DNA of 10,563 nucleotides from Treponema sp. (GCA_031290005.1 JAITOJ010000020.1:1-10563), one strand, 5' to 3'. Shown: positions 1-6,434, numbered from the stretch's first letter. Translations and numbers: made by a program. Notes: generated by a model not told the origin, from the sequence alone.

Positions 1-104
1 TCACCAACAACAACTAACACCCACCCCCACCCCCAACCCCCCCCACCCCCCCCGCCCCCCCCCCCCCCCCCCCCCCCGGGGGGGGGGGGGGGGGGGGGGG
101 GGGG
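1..104. repeat. C-rich then poly-C/poly-G homopolymer end
   Basis: The first 54 bases are almost only C and A, growing steadily more C-rich. A run of 23 C follows (55-77), then directly a run of 27 G (78-104). The C/G junction is a perfect palindrome. Normal sequence begins abruptly at 105. The gradual decay into a homopolymer at the edge of the sequence suggests a sequencing or assembly artefact. A real G/C tract, as in phase-variable treponemal promoters, cannot be excluded. No gene is present here. Confidence 0.75.
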
Positions 105-247
105 ACAATATTTTCTTCACATCCAGTCTACTCACACACATTGGGCGTAACCTTACTACACCTCATTTGTTTTTGTCAAGGGAAAAAAGAGTATTTTCGG
201 TGTATTTTGTGAAAAAAGTTACTTTTTTCTGTTTTTTTGTGTAAAAA
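105..247. other. AT-rich non-coding region upstream of murD
   Basis: This stretch has no credible coding sequence and is far more AT-rich than the genes that follow. It contains two direct GTATTTT heptamers (191-197 and 202-208) spaced 11 bases apart, about one helical turn, and the hairpin at 211-229. The repeats might be a protein-binding site upstream of murD, but nothing identifies a regulator. I see nothing else that can be named. Confidence 0.4.
211..229. terminator. AT-rich hairpin, possible terminator
   Basis: GAAAAAAG (211-218) and CTTTTTTC (222-229) form a perfect 8-bp inverted repeat around a 3-base loop. Another T run follows at 232-238. It resembles an intrinsic terminator on the plus strand for a gene lost beyond the left edge. 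The stem has only two G-C pairs, so it would be weak. It could equally be an AT-rich upstream element of the murD promoter. Confidence 0.3.
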
Positions 248-276
248 TTGACAAAAATATCCAAATTCAATAAAAT
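248..276 (+). promoter_or_regulatory. murD promoter (sigma70-type)
   Basis: A perfect -35 box TTGACA (248-253) is followed by a 17-base spacer and a -10 box TAAAAT (271-276, 5/6 matches). Transcription would be expected to start around 283-285, at or within two bases of the murD ATG. The predicted mRNA would have little or no leader. Confidence 0.65.
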
Positions 277-284
277 ATATATTG

Positions 285-1706
285 ATGAAACAGATAAACT
301 GCGCCTTCCGATCCCTGAGCGACATCAAGGGCAAAAAAATCACTGTCATGGGACTGGGGCTGAATCACGGCGGGGAAGCGGCGGCGCGGTTTTTCCTGAA
401 CCACGGCGCAACAGTAACCGTTACGGATATGAAAACCCCTGAGGAGCTTGCGCCTGCGGTCAAAGCCCTGCAAAATGACCCGGAAATCGACCAAAGCTGT
501 CTGCGTTTTGTGTTGGGCGGCCACGAGGCGGAGGATTTTTCCCGCGCCGACGTGGTTATCAAGAATCCCGGCATAAAATACGAGGGCAATCAATTTCTGG
601 CTGTTGCAAAGGCGATTGAAACGGACATATCCGTGTTCCTGGCCCTGACCAAAGCGCCAATCATCGCCGTAACGGGCAGCAAGGGCAAGTCCACCACCGT
701 GAGCGCCATCCACTACGGCCTGTGTGAAGCGGGCTTCAGGGCCTTTCTGGGGGGCAACATCACCGTGAGCCCCCTCACGTTTCTGGAACAGACCGCGCCG
801 GACACGCCGGTCGTCCTGGAACTGTCAAGCTGGCAGCTTGCGGACCTCCGGGGCCGGGGCGTTCTGCGTCCCAAAATCGCCCTGATCACCCCGATTTTTC
901 CCGACCACCAGAACTGGTACAACGGCATGGAACCCTACGTGGCGGACAAACGCCTGATTTACGCTGACCAGACGCCGGACGACTGGACAATCTGCCAGGC
1001 CAACGACCCCTGGGGCGACCTGTTCGCCGTTGAAACGCGGGCGCGGGTTATCCGCTATCCCAGCGCCGCCGCCGATGTGTACTTGAATGACCTGCTCGTG
1101 CCGGGCGCTCATGCCCGGCAAAATGTGCAAAACGCCGCCCTGGTATTGTCCCTCAGGGGGGTCAACCCAGACGAGGCGGCGCGGATTCTTTCCCACTGGC
1201 ACGGGATTCCCCACCGGCTGGAATATTTCCACACCTGGACATTCACAAACCCGGCGGGCGGACTCACTGCCGTATGGTTTTATAACGACAGCGCGGCCAC
1301 AGTTCCCGAAGCAACGGCGGCGGCTTCCCAGGCTTTCGGCAGGCCGGTGCATCTGCTGTGCGGCGGCACAGACAAACAGCTTGACTTTGCTCCCCTGGCG
1401 GACGCCCTGGCCGGGCAAACGCCGGACGCTATTCCCGCCGCCTCAATTCATCTATTGGCGGGCACAGGGACAGACAAACTCATCCCGCTGCTCAAAAATC
1501 GCGGCGTTGCCTATAATGGGCCTTTCGCGTCCCTGGATTCCCTGCTTGCCTCCTTACAAAAAAACCTGACTTCCCAGACTTCTGGTAATTTGGAAGAAAT
1601 CGAAGAAATCGTAGTGTTTTCGCCCGGAGCGACTTCTTTTGGCATGTTCAAAAACGAGTTTGACCGGGGAGAGCGATTCAAGATTGGCGCTACGGGGGCG
1701 TTTTGA
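285..1706 (+). CDS. murD: UDP-N-acetylmuramoyl-L-alanine--D-glutamate ligase (MurD)
   Basis: This cytoplasmic Mur ligase adds D-glutamate to UDP-MurNAc-L-Ala using ATP, in peptidoglycan precursor synthesis. The protein has 473 residues, near the usual family length, and looks complete. From its start it shows an N-terminal nucleotide-binding-like motif VMGLGLNHGG (about 21-30), NPG (94-96), the ATP-binding P-loop TGSKGKSTT (120-128), LSSWQL (170-175), DHQNWY (197-202), the domain-3 motif HGIPHRLE (296-303), NDSAAT (324-329) and a C-terminal SPGATSFGMFK segment. ATG at 285 is chosen; a TTG at 282 is in frame but sits closer to the -10 box. There is no Shine-Dalgarno sequence, and the promoter ends 8 bases before the ATG. 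Its stop overlaps the ispH start, so the two form an operon. The call is secure. Confidence 0.95.
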   Translation: MKQINCAFRSLSDIKGKKITVMGLGLNHGGEAAARFFLNHGATVTVTDMKTPEELAPAVKALQNDPEIDQSCLRFVLGGHEAEDFSRADVVIKNPGIKYEGNQFLAVAKAIETDISVFLALTKAPIIAVTGSKGKSTTVSAIHYGLCEAGFRAFLGGNITVSPLTFLEQTAPDTPVVLELSSWQLADLRGRGVLRPKIALITPIFPDHQNWYNGMEPYVADKRLIYADQTPDDWTICQANDPWGDLFAVETRARVIRYPSAAADVYLNDLLVPGAHARQNVQNAALVLSLRGVNPDEAARILSHWHGIPHRLEYFHTWTFTNPAGGLTAVWFYNDSAATVPEATAAASQAFGRPVHLLCGGTDKQLDFAPLADALAGQTPDAIPAASIHLLAGTGTDKLIPLLKNRGVAYNGPFASLDSLLASLQKNLTSQTSGNLEEIEEIVVFSPGATSFGMFKNEFDRGERFKIGATGAF

Positions 1707-2581
1707 AAGAATCCGGCCCCATAGTTGTCCGCGCCAAAGTCCTGGGCTATTGCTTTGGGGTGCGCCGGGCGGTGGATATGGCCGTCAAAGCCGCCGCACA
1801 GTATCCCCGGCAGCCCATCTATACCTACGGCCCGCTCATCCATAACCCCCAGGCGCTGGACTTTCTCAAAGACCGGGGCATTACCGTTCTGGACGATGAA
1901 TCGCCCCAGGCGGAACCCGTCAGAGTCCAAGGGGCGGTGGTCATTATCCGGGCTCACGGCGTCCCTCCGGAAATCAGGCAGCGTCTTGAGGAACAGGGGG
2001 CGCGCATAGTGGACGCCACCTGCCCGCGGGTGGTGAAAAGCCAAAAGCTGGCCGCCCAGTTTTCCGCGTCAGGATACACGGTGATTATCGCCGGGGACAC
2101 AGACCACGGGGAAGTGGCGGGAATCGCCGGATTCGCGCCGGGCTGCGTCATCGTGGAAAACCCCGGAGAGGCGGAACTGCTTGCCAAAAGCGCGCGCTGT
2201 CCGCAAAAGGCGGCCCTCATTGCTCAGACCACGATTAGCCAGGGGGAATACGACGCCATCGCGCTGGCGCTGCTCCCGGCAATCCCTGATTTGCGCGTGT
2301 GCGCCACTATTTGCCCGGCAGCCACGGAACGCCAGCAGGCTCTTGAAGAATTATGCGGTCAGGTGGACGGCGTGCTGGTTATCGGGGGGAGAAGCTCCGC
2401 AAACACCCGGCGGCTTTTGAGCACCGCGCAAAAGAGATGCGCCCTCTCGGCGCTCATCGAATCCCCGGACGAAATCCCGGAGCGCTTCTTTTCCCTCCCG
2501 CGAACGGGCATCACCGCCGGAGCATCCACCCCGGATGAAATCATTGAGCAGACCGCCGCCAGATTATCGGCGGGTGAGTAA
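1703..2581 (+). CDS. ispH: 4-hydroxy-3-methylbut-2-enyl diphosphate reductase (IspH/LytB)
   Basis: IspH is the last enzyme of the MEP isoprenoid pathway. It is a cytoplasmic iron-sulfur enzyme that reduces HMBPP to IPP and DMAPP. The 292-residue protein is full length. The three cluster-ligand cysteines are visible: Cys17 in GYCFGVRRAV, Cys107 in DATCP and Cys204 in TICPAT. Substrate-site residues also stand out: His47 (GPLIHN), His85 (RAHGV), His135 and Glu137 (DHGEVAG, matching the catalytic Glu of the HPE/HGE motif), Thr177 (QTTISQ), and the C-terminal TAGASTP. The TTG start overlaps the murD stop by 4 bases, with a G-rich stretch but no classic Shine-Dalgarno, so translational coupling to murD is likely. 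It marks the organism as a MEP-pathway user. Confidence 0.95.
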   Translation: MKESGPIVVRAKVLGYCFGVRRAVDMAVKAAAQYPRQPIYTYGPLIHNPQALDFLKDRGITVLDDESPQAEPVRVQGAVVIIRAHGVPPEIRQRLEEQGARIVDATCPRVVKSQKLAAQFSASGYTVIIAGDTDHGEVAGIAGFAPGCVIVENPGEAELLAKSARCPQKAALIAQTTISQGEYDAIALALLPAIPDLRVCATICPAATERQQALEELCGQVDGVLVIGGRSSANTRRLLSTAQKRCALSALIESPDEIPERFFSLPRTGITAGASTPDEIIEQTAARLSAGE

Positions 2582-2596
2582 GGTGATTAAGATTTC

Positions 2597-2610
2597 CGGC
2601 AAAATTGCCG
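2597..2610. repeat. Small inverted repeat after ispH
   Basis: CGGCA and TGCCG pair around a 4-base AAAT loop, within a 14-base palindrome. No T run follows on the plus strand, so it is not a convincing terminator for murD-ispH. Its right arm overlaps the candidate -35 box of the next gene, so it could be an operator. A tract of imperfect tagta/gtatag repeats follows (about 2611-2640). Confidence 0.35.
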
Positions 2611-2633
2611 ATAGTAGTATAGCAGTATAGAAT
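2605..2633 (+). promoter_or_regulatory. Candidate promoter of the REC-STAS-like gene
   Basis: TTGCCG (2605-2610, 4/6 matches to the -35 consensus) is followed by a 17-base spacer and TAGAAT (2628-2633, 5/6 matches to the -10). Transcription would start near 2640, about 13 bases before the GTG and inside the Shine-Dalgarno region. The match is moderate, and read-through from murD-ispH is also possible. Confidence 0.4.
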
Positions 2634-2652
2634 AGTAGAAGGATTAGTACTG

Positions 2653-3438
2653 GTGAAACAGATTTTGGTGATTAATTTTCCCGATTTTCTCGCTGATTTT
2701 CTGAAGGCAAAACTTGCCTGGGAAGATATTATCCTGGAAAGTCCGATGGGTAACCGTGACGCCTATCTGCCGCTCATCTCGTCCATGCCCGACTTGGTGA
2801 TAATCTCCATTGCTGATTCTATCGCAGAATACGATAATTTTTTGCAGGCAAAACAACAAAATCTTTCGGTACAGAAAATACCGATTTTTGTCCTGGGGCC
2901 GCCCCTCACCCAGAATATGACTGCGAAACTCCGGCAATATGGGGTTGTCAAGTATTTTTCCAAACCCGTGAAATTTACGGTCTTTCTGAATGCCCTTGGA
3001 CAATTCCTGGGTGTCCCTATTGCCCTGGACCCGACGCCTTGCGGCCTGCAAATCCGCTGGACTCAATCCGGCATTCTGGTCAGCGTTACCGGGGGTCTGA
3101 ACTATGACCAGATACCTCTGCTGCGTTTGTGGCTCAGCGAACTGCTGGACGCCAAAAGAGCGCAGCACCAACAGAAACTCCAGATGATAGTACAGATACG
3201 CGATTTCTCGTTCTCTTTCCTTGACGGCGTAAATATTGAAATGCTGCTGAACAGCATCGCATCTGACCCGCGGCTTCCTCCCCGGAATATCACCCTTATT
3301 TCCGGCGACGCTTTTCTTGGGGCTTTGATTGCGGGCCATGAGGCATATAACAGTATTACCCTGTGTTCTGAATTGCCGAAGTCTGCTTCTTCGCTGCTGG
3401 AATCGACGCCTTGTTTTTTTTCCTCATTTTTCCTATAA
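2653..3438 (+). CDS. Degenerate receiver plus STAS-like domain protein, function unknown
   Basis: No named gene is recognised. Residues 1 to about 120 have the layout of a response-regulator receiver: a start like ILVINFPDF, a PDLVIISI strand (46-53) and the conserved Lys-Pro near the end (104-105). The phosphoacceptor Asp is Ser52, the acidic pair is Asn8-Phe9, and the usual Thr/Ser site is Gly82, so phosphorylation is unlikely. Residues about 136-250 resemble a STAS (anti-sigma antagonist) fold: ILVSVTGGLNYDQIP (141-155), then DFSFSFLDGVN (184-194), where the phospho-Ser position is lost. Both domain calls are made by eye; the STAS call is the weaker. No signal peptide or membrane helix is seen, so it is probably a cytosolic protein-protein interaction module. 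GTG start with a good AGAAGGA Shine-Dalgarno (2637-2643). Its last codons contain the metA promoter. Confidence 0.65.
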   Translation: MKQILVINFPDFLADFLKAKLAWEDIILESPMGNRDAYLPLISSMPDLVIISIADSIAEYDNFLQAKQQNLSVQKIPIFVLGPPLTQNMTAKLRQYGVVKYFSKPVKFTVFLNALGQFLGVPIALDPTPCGLQIRWTQSGILVSVTGGLNYDQIPLLRLWLSELLDAKRAQHQQKLQMIVQIRDFSFSFLDGVNIEMLLNSIASDPRLPPRNITLISGDAFLGALIAGHEAYNSITLCSELPKSASSLLESTPCFFSSFFL

Positions 3439-3439
3439 T
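3411..3439 (+). promoter_or_regulatory. metA promoter inside the upstream gene's 3' end
   Basis: A perfect -10 box TATAAT (3434-3439) lies 17 bases after TTGTTT (3411-3416, 3/6 matches to the -35). The -10 includes the stop codon of the upstream gene. A start 7 bases beyond the -10 box falls exactly on A3446 of the metA ATG, predicting a leaderless mRNA. No methionine riboswitch could fit between promoter and gene. Confidence 0.55.
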
Positions 3440-3445
3440 TCCGCT

Positions 3446-4357
3446 ATGCCTATTAGGATTCCTAAAACCTTGCCCGCCTATAATTCGCTGCGGGAAGAAA
3501 ATGTTTTTGTCATAGCTGACACGCGGGCTGCCCGGCAGGATATCCGGCCGCTTAAGGTGGCGATCGCCAACCTTATGCCGACTACCGTGGATACGGAAAT
3601 CCAACTCCTGCGGCTGCTGAGTAACACACCGCTTCAGGTGGACATAACGCTGGTACACATGGGGAGTCATGAGTCCCGGAACGCGCCGCCAGGACATTTG
3701 GAAAAATTTTATGTCAGCACCGAAAAGGCTATGCGCACCCGGTATGACGGGCTTATTATTACCGGCGCGCCCGTGGAAACCCTGCCCTTTGAGGAAGTGG
3801 ATTACTGGAACGAGCTTGCTTCTCTACTGGATTATTCAAAAAATAACGTGTGGTCAACCCTGCATATCTGTTGGGGCGCTCAGGCGGGACTGTACTGGCG
3901 CTACGGTATTCCCAAGACCGGCCTGTCTCAAAAACTGTTCGGTATTTTTGCCCACGGGGTGAACGAACGGCATAGCCCGCTGTTTCGCGGTTTTGACGAC
4001 GAATTTCTTGCGCCCCAATCCCGGCACACTGAAAGCAGCGGGGAAGCAATCGCCAAAACACCGGCACTTACCATTCAGTCGGAAACCCCCTGCGGCGGGG
4101 TCTTCATTGTGACTGCCCGCGAAGGCCGGGAGGTCTACATTACCGGCCACCTGGAATACGACCCTCTGACTCTTGACCGGGAATACCGCCGGGACTTGTC
4201 CAAGGGCCTTCCCATTACAGTTCCGCAAAACTACTACCCCGGCAACGACCCTTCAAAGGCTCCATTAGTCCGCTGGCGAGCCCACGCCCACCTGTTTTTT
4301 TCCAACTGGCTCAACTACGTATACCAAGAGACGCCGTACGATTTATCGAAACTATAA
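3446..4357 (+). CDS. metA: Homoserine O-acetyltransferase, MetA family
   Basis: MetA acylates homoserine at the start of methionine synthesis in the cytoplasm. The 303-residue protein begins MPIRIPKTLPA, as MetA proteins do. From this ATG the catalytic residues fall on the same numbers as the E. coli enzyme: Cys142 (HICWGAQAG), His235 and Glu237 (ITGHLEYDP). This supports the start and rules out an in-frame extension back to 3329 that would overlap the upstream gene. Position 111 is Glu (TGAPVETLPFEEVDYW) rather than the Gly of succinyl-CoA enzymes. In this family Glu111 goes with acetyl-CoA use, so the enzyme is probably an acetyltransferase despite the usual 'succinyltransferase' label. There is no Shine-Dalgarno; TATAAT ends 6 bases before the ATG. 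The stop lies 5 bases from the 3' end of an opposing tRNA gene. Confidence 0.94.
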   Translation: MPIRIPKTLPAYNSLREENVFVIADTRAARQDIRPLKVAIANLMPTTVDTEIQLLRLLSNTPLQVDITLVHMGSHESRNAPPGHLEKFYVSTEKAMRTRYDGLIITGAPVETLPFEEVDYWNELASLLDYSKNNVWSTLHICWGAQAGLYWRYGIPKTGLSQKLFGIFAHGVNERHSPLFRGFDDEFLAPQSRHTESSGEAIAKTPALTIQSETPCGGVFIVTAREGREVYITGHLEYDPLTLDREYRRDLSKGLPITVPQNYYPGNDPSKAPLVRWRAHAHLFFSNWLNYVYQETPYDLSKL

Positions 4358-4362
4358 ATTAG

Positions 4363-4435
4363 TCGGGATGGAGGGATTTGAACCCCCGATCTTCTGCTCC
4401 CAAAGCAGACGCCTTAGCCCCTAGGCTACATCCCG
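4363..4435 (-). tRNA. trnP-UGG: tRNA-Pro (anticodon UGG)
   Basis: Read on the minus strand, a full cloverleaf is visible. The acceptor arms are CGGGATG and CATCCCG. The D arm is GCCT/AGGC with GGGG in its loop. The anticodon arm is TCTGC/GCAGA around a TTTGGGA loop, giving anticodon TGG with G37. The variable loop has 5 bases and the T arm has a TTCAAAT loop. The discriminator is A73, as expected for bacterial proline tRNA. CCA is not encoded and must be added afterwards. The gene is convergent with metA and divergent from tatT. Confidence 0.95.
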
Positions 4436-4446
4436 AAAGTAAAATC

Positions 4447-4476
4447 AGTATGCCGCAAACCGCCCCTCTTGGTCAA
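4447..4476 (-). promoter_or_regulatory. Candidate promoter of tRNA-Pro
   Basis: On the minus strand, TTGACC (4476 to 4471, 5/6 matches) is followed by an 18-base spacer and CATACT (4452 to 4447, 4/6). Transcription would begin near 4440, about five bases before the mature tRNA 5' end at 4435. Position and spacing fit well; the -10 is weak. Confidence 0.45.
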
Positions 4477-4491
4477 GGGGCTGCTTCTTTT
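4462..4491 (+). terminator. GC hairpin with T-rich tail, possible metA terminator
   Basis: GCCCCT (4462-4467) and AGGGGC (4476-4481) form a 6-bp stem with an 8-base loop, followed by the T-rich TGCTTCTTTT (4482-4491). On the plus strand this has the form of an intrinsic terminator. It is the only candidate downstream of metA, about 105 bases past its stop. A metA transcript ending here would run antisense through tRNA-Pro. The stem overlaps the tRNA -35 box, so the repeat might serve that promoter instead. Confidence 0.35.
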
Positions 4492-4517
4492 GACATAATT
4501 CCCTCAGATTTGGAACC

Positions 4518-4546
4518 TTGACATTTATTTTCACTGTTTTTATACT
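4518..4546 (+). promoter_or_regulatory. TPAT operon promoter (upstream of tatT)
   Basis: A perfect -35 TTGACA (4518-4523), a 17-base spacer and TATACT (4541-4546, 5/6 matches to the -10) form the best promoter in the window. Seven bases separate the -10 from the tatT ATG at 4554, so transcription should start at 4553-4554. The TTG of the -35 box also reads as an in-frame start codon, but that would put the promoter inside the gene and spoil the signal peptide. Confidence 0.7.
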
Positions 4547-4553
4547 TCCACTC

Positions 4554-5300
4554 ATGTTTCTTGTTAATCGTTTCCGGGCGTTGTGTGCTGCCGGACTATT
4601 GGGGCTTTCCCTGGCCTCCTGCGCAACCCTGGATGTGGCCTATGCCAACGTGGGGCTTCAGGGGCCGGCGGAACAGCTTCCGGTGAGCAAATTCGACAAA
4701 CAGAACGCCGCCTACCAGAAAGCCGGACGTTATTATCTGCGGGGACGGGACAAAATCCTTGCTCAATTGGATAAAAAATACCCTGGTTTCCGCGCCGATA
4801 TTTTAAACGGCGATGGAGAAACCATCAAACCGGCGGTTCAGCGGCTGCAGGCCAAAGAGGTGCCCTCAATGTACTGGGCAGCGGCTGGCTGGCTGAGCGC
4901 GTTCTCCCTGGAACCGCTCAACATAGACCTGATGTCCACGGTGTCCGGCGCGGTGGCCCTGCTGGAACGGGGGGCGGAGCTTGACCCGGATTATTCCAAC
5001 GGCGCGATTTGGGACGCCCTGTGCGCCTACTATGCGGCAGCCGGGGATTTTGGCGGCGACCGGGAGCGGGCGCGTTACTGCTTTGAGCAAAGCCTCCGCG
5101 CGTCCAAGGGTAAATCGCCCGGCCCCTATGTCACCTGGGCTCAGTCGTATTGCGTGCCCATGCAGGATTTGGCCGGTTTTGAGGAAACTCTGCAAAAAGC
5201 CCTGTCCGTGAAAGGGGGCGGTTTACTTTCCTCAAGAGCAAGAAAGAAAGCCCGCTGGCTTTTGGAAAATAAGGAAAACTTTTTTGTTATTTGGGACTAA
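4554..5300 (+). CDS. tatT: TRAP transporter-associated TPR lipoprotein (TatT)
   Basis: TatT is the accessory TPR lipoprotein of TPAT transporters. In T. pallidum the homologue Tp0956 forms a trimer that works with the periplasmic P subunit. This 248-residue protein starts with a short lipoprotein signal: Arg6 and Arg8, a hydrophobic core, and lipobox LASC with Cys23 as the lipidated residue. The rest is helical and TPR-like, clearest at 139-162 (RGAELDPDYSNG then IWDALCAYYAA) and 172-186 (RARYCFEQSLRASKG), in the manner of the TAtT family. ATG 4554 is chosen because it leaves a proper signal peptide and follows the promoter at the right distance. No Shine-Dalgarno is present. It is the first gene of the operon, 37 bases before the P gene. 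It is expected on the periplasmic face of a membrane. Confidence 0.88.
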   Translation: MFLVNRFRALCAAGLLGLSLASCATLDVAYANVGLQGPAEQLPVSKFDKQNAAYQKAGRYYLRGRDKILAQLDKKYPGFRADILNGDGETIKPAVQRLQAKEVPSMYWAAAGWLSAFSLEPLNIDLMSTVSGAVALLERGAELDPDYSNGAIWDALCAYYAAAGDFGGDRERARYCFEQSLRASKGKSPGPYVTWAQSYCVPMQDLAGFEETLQKALSVKGGGLLSSRARKKARWLLENKENFFVIWD

Positions 5301-5337
5301 ATTGACTTCTATATATATAGAAAAAGGAGTGTCTGTT

Positions 5338-6423
5338 TTGAAAAAACTGACTTTGAAAAAAACACTGGTTTATCTTGCCCTGTCATGCTGCGCCTTTTTT
5401 GCCGCTGCCAATGGGAATCAGGAGCAATCCCAGGGCGCCGGGCATGGGCAGGCGATTAAAATCGCTTCAGTGGCGCCCAACAATTCTCCCTGGGATGTGG
5501 AACAGAAAAAACTTGCCCAGGAATGGGCCCGAATCACTGAAAATCAGGTGATTTTGCAATTCTTCGACGCCACCGCTCTGGGCGGAGAGGGCGGGGTTAT
5601 TCAAAAACTGCGGACAGTGCGTCCCGGACAGCGGGCGCCCTTGGACGGCGCGATTTTTACCAGTCTCGGCATATCCCAGCTAGCCCCAGACTCCCATGTG
5701 CTCACCTTTTGCGTTCCCTTCATGTTCCGGAACCAGGACGAAGTGGACTATATCTTTGACCTGTTTTCCCCGGAGATTCAGCAGGCTATAAAAGACAAGG
5801 GCTATGTGCTTCTGGGCTGGTTCAATGTGGGCTGGATTTATTTTTCCACCAAAGAGAGCGCGGAAACCCCGGAAAAACTCAAAAACCTCAAGCTGGCTAT
5901 GGGCGGCATGGATTCCCCGGAGTTGAACACGGCGTTCAAGACCGCGGGATTCAAGCTGGAAGCGGTGAGCGCTGACAAGCTGGCCCAAAATCTCAAGGCC
6001 CCCGGCGGCGTACAAGGAGTCTACGGCATCCCCATGTATACCTATGCCACCAAATTTTATGAAAGCCTCCCTTATATACTGGATGTGCCGATTTGTCCCA
6101 TTCTTGCGGCCTTTGTGATTTCCGAAAACACCTGGAACGCCATCCCCGAATCATACAAACTCCGGATGCGCGAAGCGGTAAAAAAATCCCAGCAAGTTTT
6201 TATGGACGTGCAGCGGGAAACAGACAAACAATATCTGGATTTGATGGAAAAAGCCGGGGTGACCCGGGTGAAACCCGTCGGCCTTGCCCACTGGGAAGAT
6301 GTGTTGCAGGGAGACGCCCGGAAAATGGCTGATACGGGCAGTACCGTGATTAACCGGGATTCGTATTACCGTATTGAGTCCGCATTGGAAGAATATCGCG
6401 CCGCCCATCAAAGCGAACGGTAG
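5338..6423 (+). CDS. dctP: TRAP transporter periplasmic P subunit, TPAT type (copy 1)
   Basis: This is a DctP-family substrate-binding protein, the likely equivalent of T. pallidum TatP (Tp0957). It would capture a ligand in the periplasm and deliver it to the QM permease. The 361-residue protein has a lysine-rich N-terminus, a hydrophobic stretch (about 9-24) and a probable cleavage near AAA-NG; Cys17 and Cys18 leave lipidation possible. The mature part has the P-subunit layout: KIASVAPNNSPW, ALGGEGGVIQKL, TKESAETPEKLKNLK and GGVQGVYGIPMYTYAT. The carboxylate-binding Arg of classic TRAP proteins is Ala187 here (LKLAMGG), so a sialic acid- or C4-dicarboxylate-type ligand is unlikely. The TTG start at 5338 is set by AAGGAG at 5324-5329, 8 bases upstream. 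The next gene is its paralogue. Confidence 0.9.
   Translation: MKKLTLKKTLVYLALSCCAFFAAANGNQEQSQGAGHGQAIKIASVAPNNSPWDVEQKKLAQEWARITENQVILQFFDATALGGEGGVIQKLRTVRPGQRAPLDGAIFTSLGISQLAPDSHVLTFCVPFMFRNQDEVDYIFDLFSPEIQQAIKDKGYVLLGWFNVGWIYFSTKESAETPEKLKNLKLAMGGMDSPELNTAFKTAGFKLEAVSADKLAQNLKAPGGVQGVYGIPMYTYATKFYESLPYILDVPICPILAAFVISENTWNAIPESYKLRMREAVKKSQQVFMDVQRETDKQYLDLMEKAGVTRVKPVGLAHWEDVLQGDARKMADTGSTVINRDSYYRIESALEEYRAAHQSER
5846..5885 (+). repeat. 40-base exact repeat, copy in first P gene
   Basis: These 40 bases are identical to 6925-6964 in the second P gene, an offset of 1079 and in the same frame. The DNA on either side differs at many third codon positions. The block encodes the TKESAETPEKLKNL segment. 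Confidence 0.85.
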
Positions 6424-6434
6424 GGGATGAATTG

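Noticed and set aside
248..442. Short plus-strand frame starting at TTG 248
   Set aside because: Its start codon is part of the murD -35 box, and most of it overlaps murD out of frame.
825..1418. Minus-strand open frame inside murD
   Set aside because: It lies wholly opposite conserved MurD sequence, with no family motif and no start signal of its own.
2597..2610. Hairpin after ispH as an intrinsic terminator
   Set aside because: The stem is short and no T run follows on the plus strand.
3329..3445. N-terminal extension of metA
   Set aside because: It overlaps the upstream gene. Starting at 3446 puts Cys142, His235 and Glu237 on the family's standard numbers.
4490..4495. Second TTGACA, 28 bases upstream of the tatT -35
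   Set aside because: No -10-like box lies 16-18 bases downstream (4513-4518 reads GAACCT).
4518..4553. TTG start for tatT at 4518
   Set aside because: This TTG is the -35 box, and the longer form would add 12 residues in front of a normal lipoprotein signal.
5302..5324. TTGACT plus TATATA before the first P gene as a promoter
   Set aside because: The TATATA is far too close to the TTGACT, and no -10 box lies at 17 bases. The gene has a good Shine-Dalgarno and is better explained as part of the tatT operon.
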